This document shows positions 43,198-45,999 of a DNA stretch of 45,999 bases, piece after piece. The position numbers and the translations under genes are program-made. This DNA is from Desulfobacteraceae bacterium (GTDB lineage Bacteria; Desulfobacterota; DSM-4660; Desulfatiglandales; B25-G16): the NCBI GenBank assembly GCA_030612685.1, contig JAUWNK010000004.1:1-45999 (forward strand), given 5' to 3'. Position 1 is the first letter of the stretch. Each line of letters starts with the position of its first letter. A model generated the notes under the pieces. The model saw only the letters and a program-made list of their open reading frames with translations. It did not search any database and was not told the DNA's origin.

Positions 43198-43473
43198 CTA
43201 CTTTTTTTTCTTTTTGCCCTTGTAAGGTTTCCCGCAGATATTACATTTTCCATCTATTATTATCCCAATGCAATTTCCATCTATGCAGGGGATTCTATCT
43301 TCTAAATCAATATCATTTGTCTCATCAGCACTGATTGGATCATCCTCTACCGCAAAATCATCTTCCAGCATGGCTCCGCAATATAGACAGTATCTGCTCC
43401 CGTGAGGAATTGTTTCATTACATCCAGGACAAATAACACCTGAGATTTCCTTATTACAATACGGGCATTTCAT
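43198..43473 (-). CDS. Zinc-ribbon protein
   Basis: A 91-aa protein with three CxxC pairs (CPYC, CPGC, CLYC) in the first 35 residues, an acidic linker and a last cysteine group (C.. DGNC, CNICGKPY), ending in a run of lysines. This arrangement suggests two small zinc ribbons joined by a flexible acidic stretch. Function unknown. It lies immediately upstream of queD. Confidence 0.7.
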   Translation of the reverse strand: MKCPYCNKEISGVICPGCNETIPHGSRYCLYCGAMLEDDFAVEDDPISADETNDIDLEDRIPCIDGNCIGIIIDGKCNICGKPYKGKKKKK

Positions 43474-43589
43474 GTATAATACCTCATAAATTTAATCATA
43501 CTGTTAAAACTTCTTTCTCTTTAATTCATTTTAGATCTATTGTCAATCATTGATGGCTTGGCGAAAAAAATCTCTTTTACAAAGTGGCT

Positions 43590-43619
43590 TTGACAAAAGA
43601 TAAAATTTAAGAATAATAT
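43590..43619 (+). promoter_or_regulatory. Sigma70-like promoter of the osmoprotectant operon
   Basis: TTGACA (43590-43595) and TAATAT (43614-43619) are separated by 18 bases and lie 43 bases before the ABC gene start. Good consensus match; activity is inferred. Confidence 0.6.
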
Positions 43620-43661
43620 AAAGTAGAGTAAAGATAAAAAAATAACTGTATCCAACTCGCT

Positions 43662-44420
43662 ATGATTCAACTTAGAGAGGTTTCCAAAAGTTTTGATGGA
43701 GGTTATTCGTATGCGGTGAAAGACCTCTCAATGGATGTGGCCGAAGGGGAAACCGTGGTCTTGCTTGGATCATCCGGGTGCGGTAAGACCACCACCCTGA
43801 AGATGATCAACAGGCTTATTGAGCCTACCAGCGGCCTGATATCGGTTGGCGGACAGGATGTGACCAGTCAGGAGCCTGTATTGCTACGTCGTAAGATTGG
43901 CTATGTCTTCCAGGAGATCGGCCTATTTCCCCATATGACTATTGAGCAAAATATCGGTATTGTCCCTAAGCTCCTTGGATGGGATAAAAATCGTCGGCGT
44001 CTTCGAGCCTGTGAACTTCTCGAACTGATGGGCCTCGATCCAGGAGTTTTTGCCAACCGGTATCCAGACGAACTCTCCGGCGGCCAGCAGCAGCGGGTGG
44101 GTGTAGCCAGGGCGCTCTCGGCGAATCCCAATTATCTCCTCATGGATGAACCTTTTGGTGCGCTGGACGCCCTGACGCGCGATACCCTCCAGCAAGAGTT
44201 GCTATCCCTGAAGGAACGTCTGAAAAAGACAATTATCTTTGTCACTCATGACATCTTTGAAGCGATTACTTTAGGTGACCGGATCGCTATTCTCCATGAA
44301 GGAAAACTCGAACAGATAGGCACAAAGGACGAGGTTTATAACCATCCAGCGAGTCAGTTTGTAGCTGAATTGTTTTCTAAGCCTGCCAAGCAACTGGCAA
44401 CATTCAAAGAGATGACCTGA
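43662..44420 (+). CDS. Osmoprotectant ABC transporter ATP-binding protein (OpuCA/ProV-like)
   Basis: The 252-aa ATPase has Walker A GSSGCGKTT, Q-loop VFQEIGLFPHMT, signature LSGGQQQRV, Walker B LLMDEPFGALD and switch His in VTHD. It belongs to the glycine betaine/choline/carnitine importer group. It ends soon after the ATPase core and lacks the C-terminal CBS pair that senses ionic strength in OpuCA or OpuAA, so regulation must differ. No clear Shine-Dalgarno precedes the ATG at 43662. The stop overlaps the start of the permease gene by one base. Confidence 0.92.
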   Translation: MIQLREVSKSFDGGYSYAVKDLSMDVAEGETVVLLGSSGCGKTTTLKMINRLIEPTSGLISVGGQDVTSQEPVLLRRKIGYVFQEIGLFPHMTIEQNIGIVPKLLGWDKNRRRLRACELLELMGLDPGVFANRYPDELSGGQQQRVGVARALSANPNYLLMDEPFGALDALTRDTLQQELLSLKERLKKTIIFVTHDIFEAITLGDRIAILHEGKLEQIGTKDEVYNHPASQFVAELFSKPAKQLATFKEMT

Positions 44421-45999
44421 TGGCTGCCGAGACTTATATCGATTTTGTATTTGAACGGTTGCCGGAACTCTGGCTTCGTACTGGCGAGCATCTGATGCTA
44501 ACCGGTGTTTCTACTGGATTAGCCATAATATTAGGTGTCCCAATTGGTATCCTGGCCTCTCGCATAGTCCGGCTGCGTGGCCCTCTGCTTGGAGCCACCG
44601 GGATCCTACAGACCATCCCAAGCCTGGCAATGCTGGCAATCCTCCTGGCCCTCACCGGAAAGATTGGCGCACTGCCTGCCATCATAGCTCTGGTACTCTA
44701 TGCCCTACTTCCTATCGTGAGAAATACTTCTACGGGAATTCAGAGCGTATCTCCCGCAGAATTAGAGGCTGCCCGTGGAATCGGCATGACAAATCATCAA
44801 CAGCTATGGTTGGTTAAAATCCCCTTAGCTCTGCCGGTTATTGTAGCAGGTATCAGGACCGCAGCAGTCACCGGAGTGGGTATTGCAACTCTATCGGCAT
44901 TTATAGGCGCAGGTGGGCTGGGACAGTTCATTAACCGGGGGTTGGCCCTTTCCAACAATAACCTCATCCTTCTCGGAGCCATACCAGCCGCCTTGCTTGC
45001 TTTGGTTGTGGACTTTTCTATTGCAGCAGTGGTGTGGAGTCTGCAATCTCGCAGGCACCGGCATTTACAACCACGTATGCAAATCGTGGTTCGAACTTTG
45101 GCATTACTGCTTCCATTTCTCATAGGGATAGGTGGGATCATTGCCTACATGTCGGGATCTGGATCCACCTTAACAAGAGAGGATACGAGCCCTAAGGCGA
45201 AGTTGGTGATCGCATCAAAGAACTTCACTGAACAGCTCATCCTGGGCGAGTTAATGGCTCAACTTATTGAGGAACAGACAGACATAGACGTTGTACGCCG
45301 CTTTAACCTTGGCGGCACCATGATCTGTCACGGCGGCCTTGTAAATGGAGAAATCGATATCTATGCCGAGTATACGGGAACTGGCCTGACCGCAATCTTG
45401 AAGAAAGAGGTTCTCTCTGATCCAGATGAAGCATTCAAGGTAGTAGGATATGAGTACCGGAATCAATTTGATATAGAGTGGCTTCAACCCTTTGGTTTCA
45501 ATAACACCTATGCCATAACTGTCAGAAAGAGGGATGCCCATCTGCATGGTTGGGAGAAAATTTCTGATCTCACAGCAGCCGCTACAAATCTCCGGGCTGG
45601 TTTCACCTCCGAGTTCGCAGAGCGACCTGATGGCTACCCTGGTCTCCGAAAGGTATATGGCTATAACTTCGGCGAGGTTAGAGATCTTGATCCCACCCTG
45701 ATGTATAAGGCACTCGCCAAAGAGGAGGTGGACGTTATATGTGCCTTTGCCACAGACGGCCGTATCGCTGCATACCATCTAAAACCACTCTTAGATGACC
45801 GGGGTTTCTTCCCACCTTACTATGCGGCACCTGTTATTCGTGCAAAAATGCTTAAGGCCCACCCTGAAATTCGAGATGCATTGGCCCCTCTTTCAGGGCT
45901 TCTTGATAATGTCACCATGCAACACCTGAATTATGAGGTAGATGGTAAAAAACGCTCCCCTAAAGAGGTTGCCAGAGAGTTTCTGAAATCCCATAACCT
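44420..45999 (+). CDS. Fused osmoprotectant permease/substrate-binding protein (OpuCB-OpuCC-like), partial
   Basis: The frame is open from ATG 44420 to the window end, so the protein is cut (over 520 residues seen). The first about 200 residues are an MetI-type permease (GVPIGILASRI, LQTIPSLAMLAIL, and the ATPase-contacting EAARGIGMTNHQQLW). After a further membrane segment the rest is an OpuAC-like binding domain: LVIASKNFTEQLILGELMAQ, FNLGGT, EIDIYAEYTGTGLTAIL, LDPTLMYKAL and VICAFATDGRI. Fusion of permease and binding domain is known in this family and tethers the receptor to the channel. Glycine betaine, choline or a similar compound is the likely substrate. Confidence 0.92.
   Translation, partial: MAAETYIDFVFERLPELWLRTGEHLMLTGVSTGLAIILGVPIGILASRIVRLRGPLLGATGILQTIPSLAMLAILLALTGKIGALPAIIALVLYALLPIVRNTSTGIQSVSPAELEAARGIGMTNHQQLWLVKIPLALPVIVAGIRTAAVTGVGIATLSAFIGAGGLGQFINRGLALSNNNLILLGAIPAALLALVVDFSIAAVVWSLQSRRHRHLQPRMQIVVRTLALLLPFLIGIGGIIAYMSGSGSTLTREDTSPKAKLVIASKNFTEQLILGELMAQLIEEQTDIDVVRRFNLGGTMICHGGLVNGEIDIYAEYTGTGLTAILKKEVLSDPDEAFKVVGYEYRNQFDIEWLQPFGFNNTYAITVRKRDAHLHGWEKISDLTAAATNLRAGFTSEFAERPDGYPGLRKVYGYNFGEVRDLDPTLMYKALAKEEVDVICAFATDGRIAAYHLKPLLDDRGFFPPYYAAPVIRAKMLKAHPEIRDALAPLSGLLDNVTMQHLNYEVDGKKRSPKEVAREFLKSHN

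Noticed and set aside
1-45999. tRNA, rRNA or other classic RNA genes
   Set aside because: I saw no cloverleaf with TTCGA-type T-loop or rRNA core sequence; a covariance search could still find a small RNA that I missed.

Overview
The window looks like chromosomal DNA of an uncultured, fairly AT-rich (about 40% G+C by eye) Gram-negative anaerobe, most likely Desulfobacterota ('Deltaproteobacteria') or a close relative. Supporting this are a TAXI-type TRAP operon with a DUF1850 partner, a long HflX, a NifB/NifX-like cluster protein, a stand-alone four-helix-bundle (S23-like) gene, a small Cys-rich 'CxxC..VTWD' protein, and many REP-like 'TCATTGCGAGG' repeats. The placement is inference from gene content, not from a phylogenetic marker.

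Layout. 1-12.8 kb: housekeeping genes (dgt-like, tilS, ftsH-folP, coaX, an HD phosphohydrolase, ribF, a flippase-like membrane protein) separated by unusually repeat-rich intergenic DNA. 12.9-17.0 kb: a lipoprotein, a secreted coiled-coil protein, a methyltransferase gene broken by one in-frame stop and flanked by direct repeats, a small hypothetical gene and apbE. 17.0-21.8 kb, minus strand: rpsF-rpsR-rplI-dnaB followed by hflX, a replication/translation block. 22.0-26.0 kb, minus strand: a TRAP uptake operon (secreted protein, TAXI binding protein, DUF1850, fused permease). 27-34.5 kb: MltF-like lytic transglycosylase, Clc channel, DegP-type protease, NifX-like protein, hisF, MBL hydrolase. 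34.8-38.8 kb: an accessory stretch of orphan genes. 39-46 kb: sirtuin, asd, a DUF364 protein, a Cys-rich small protein, queD, a zinc-ribbon protein and the start of an OpuC-like osmoprotectant ABC operon cut by the window edge.

The most unusual content is non-coding. Seven copies of a repeat of almost fixed length (102-104 bp) lie between positions 96 and 20305. Their ends are nearly constant and form an imperfect inverted repeat, while the ~65-bp cores differ strongly but can fold into similar central hairpins. One copy (10439-10541) sits cleanly inside another repeat whose uninterrupted form is at 4427-4565, which gives an internal empty-site comparison. A second family starts with a TATAGGAAWTTCC palindrome and several copies end in a hairpin plus a GTTC tail, with exchanged middles; two copies form an inverted pair around 1.8-3.0 kb, and one supplies the sequence just before the tilS start codon. 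Repeats are repeatedly nested in one another. No transposase, integrase, CRISPR array or RNA gene was recognised in the window, so any mobilising enzyme would have to act in trans.

Other points of interest are a 214-bp element with 26-bp perfect terminal inverted repeats (41142-41355), an hflX reading frame that encodes the normal N-terminus but has ATA where ATG is expected, and a compact, G+C-richer three-gene cluster of unrecognised genes (36827-37707).
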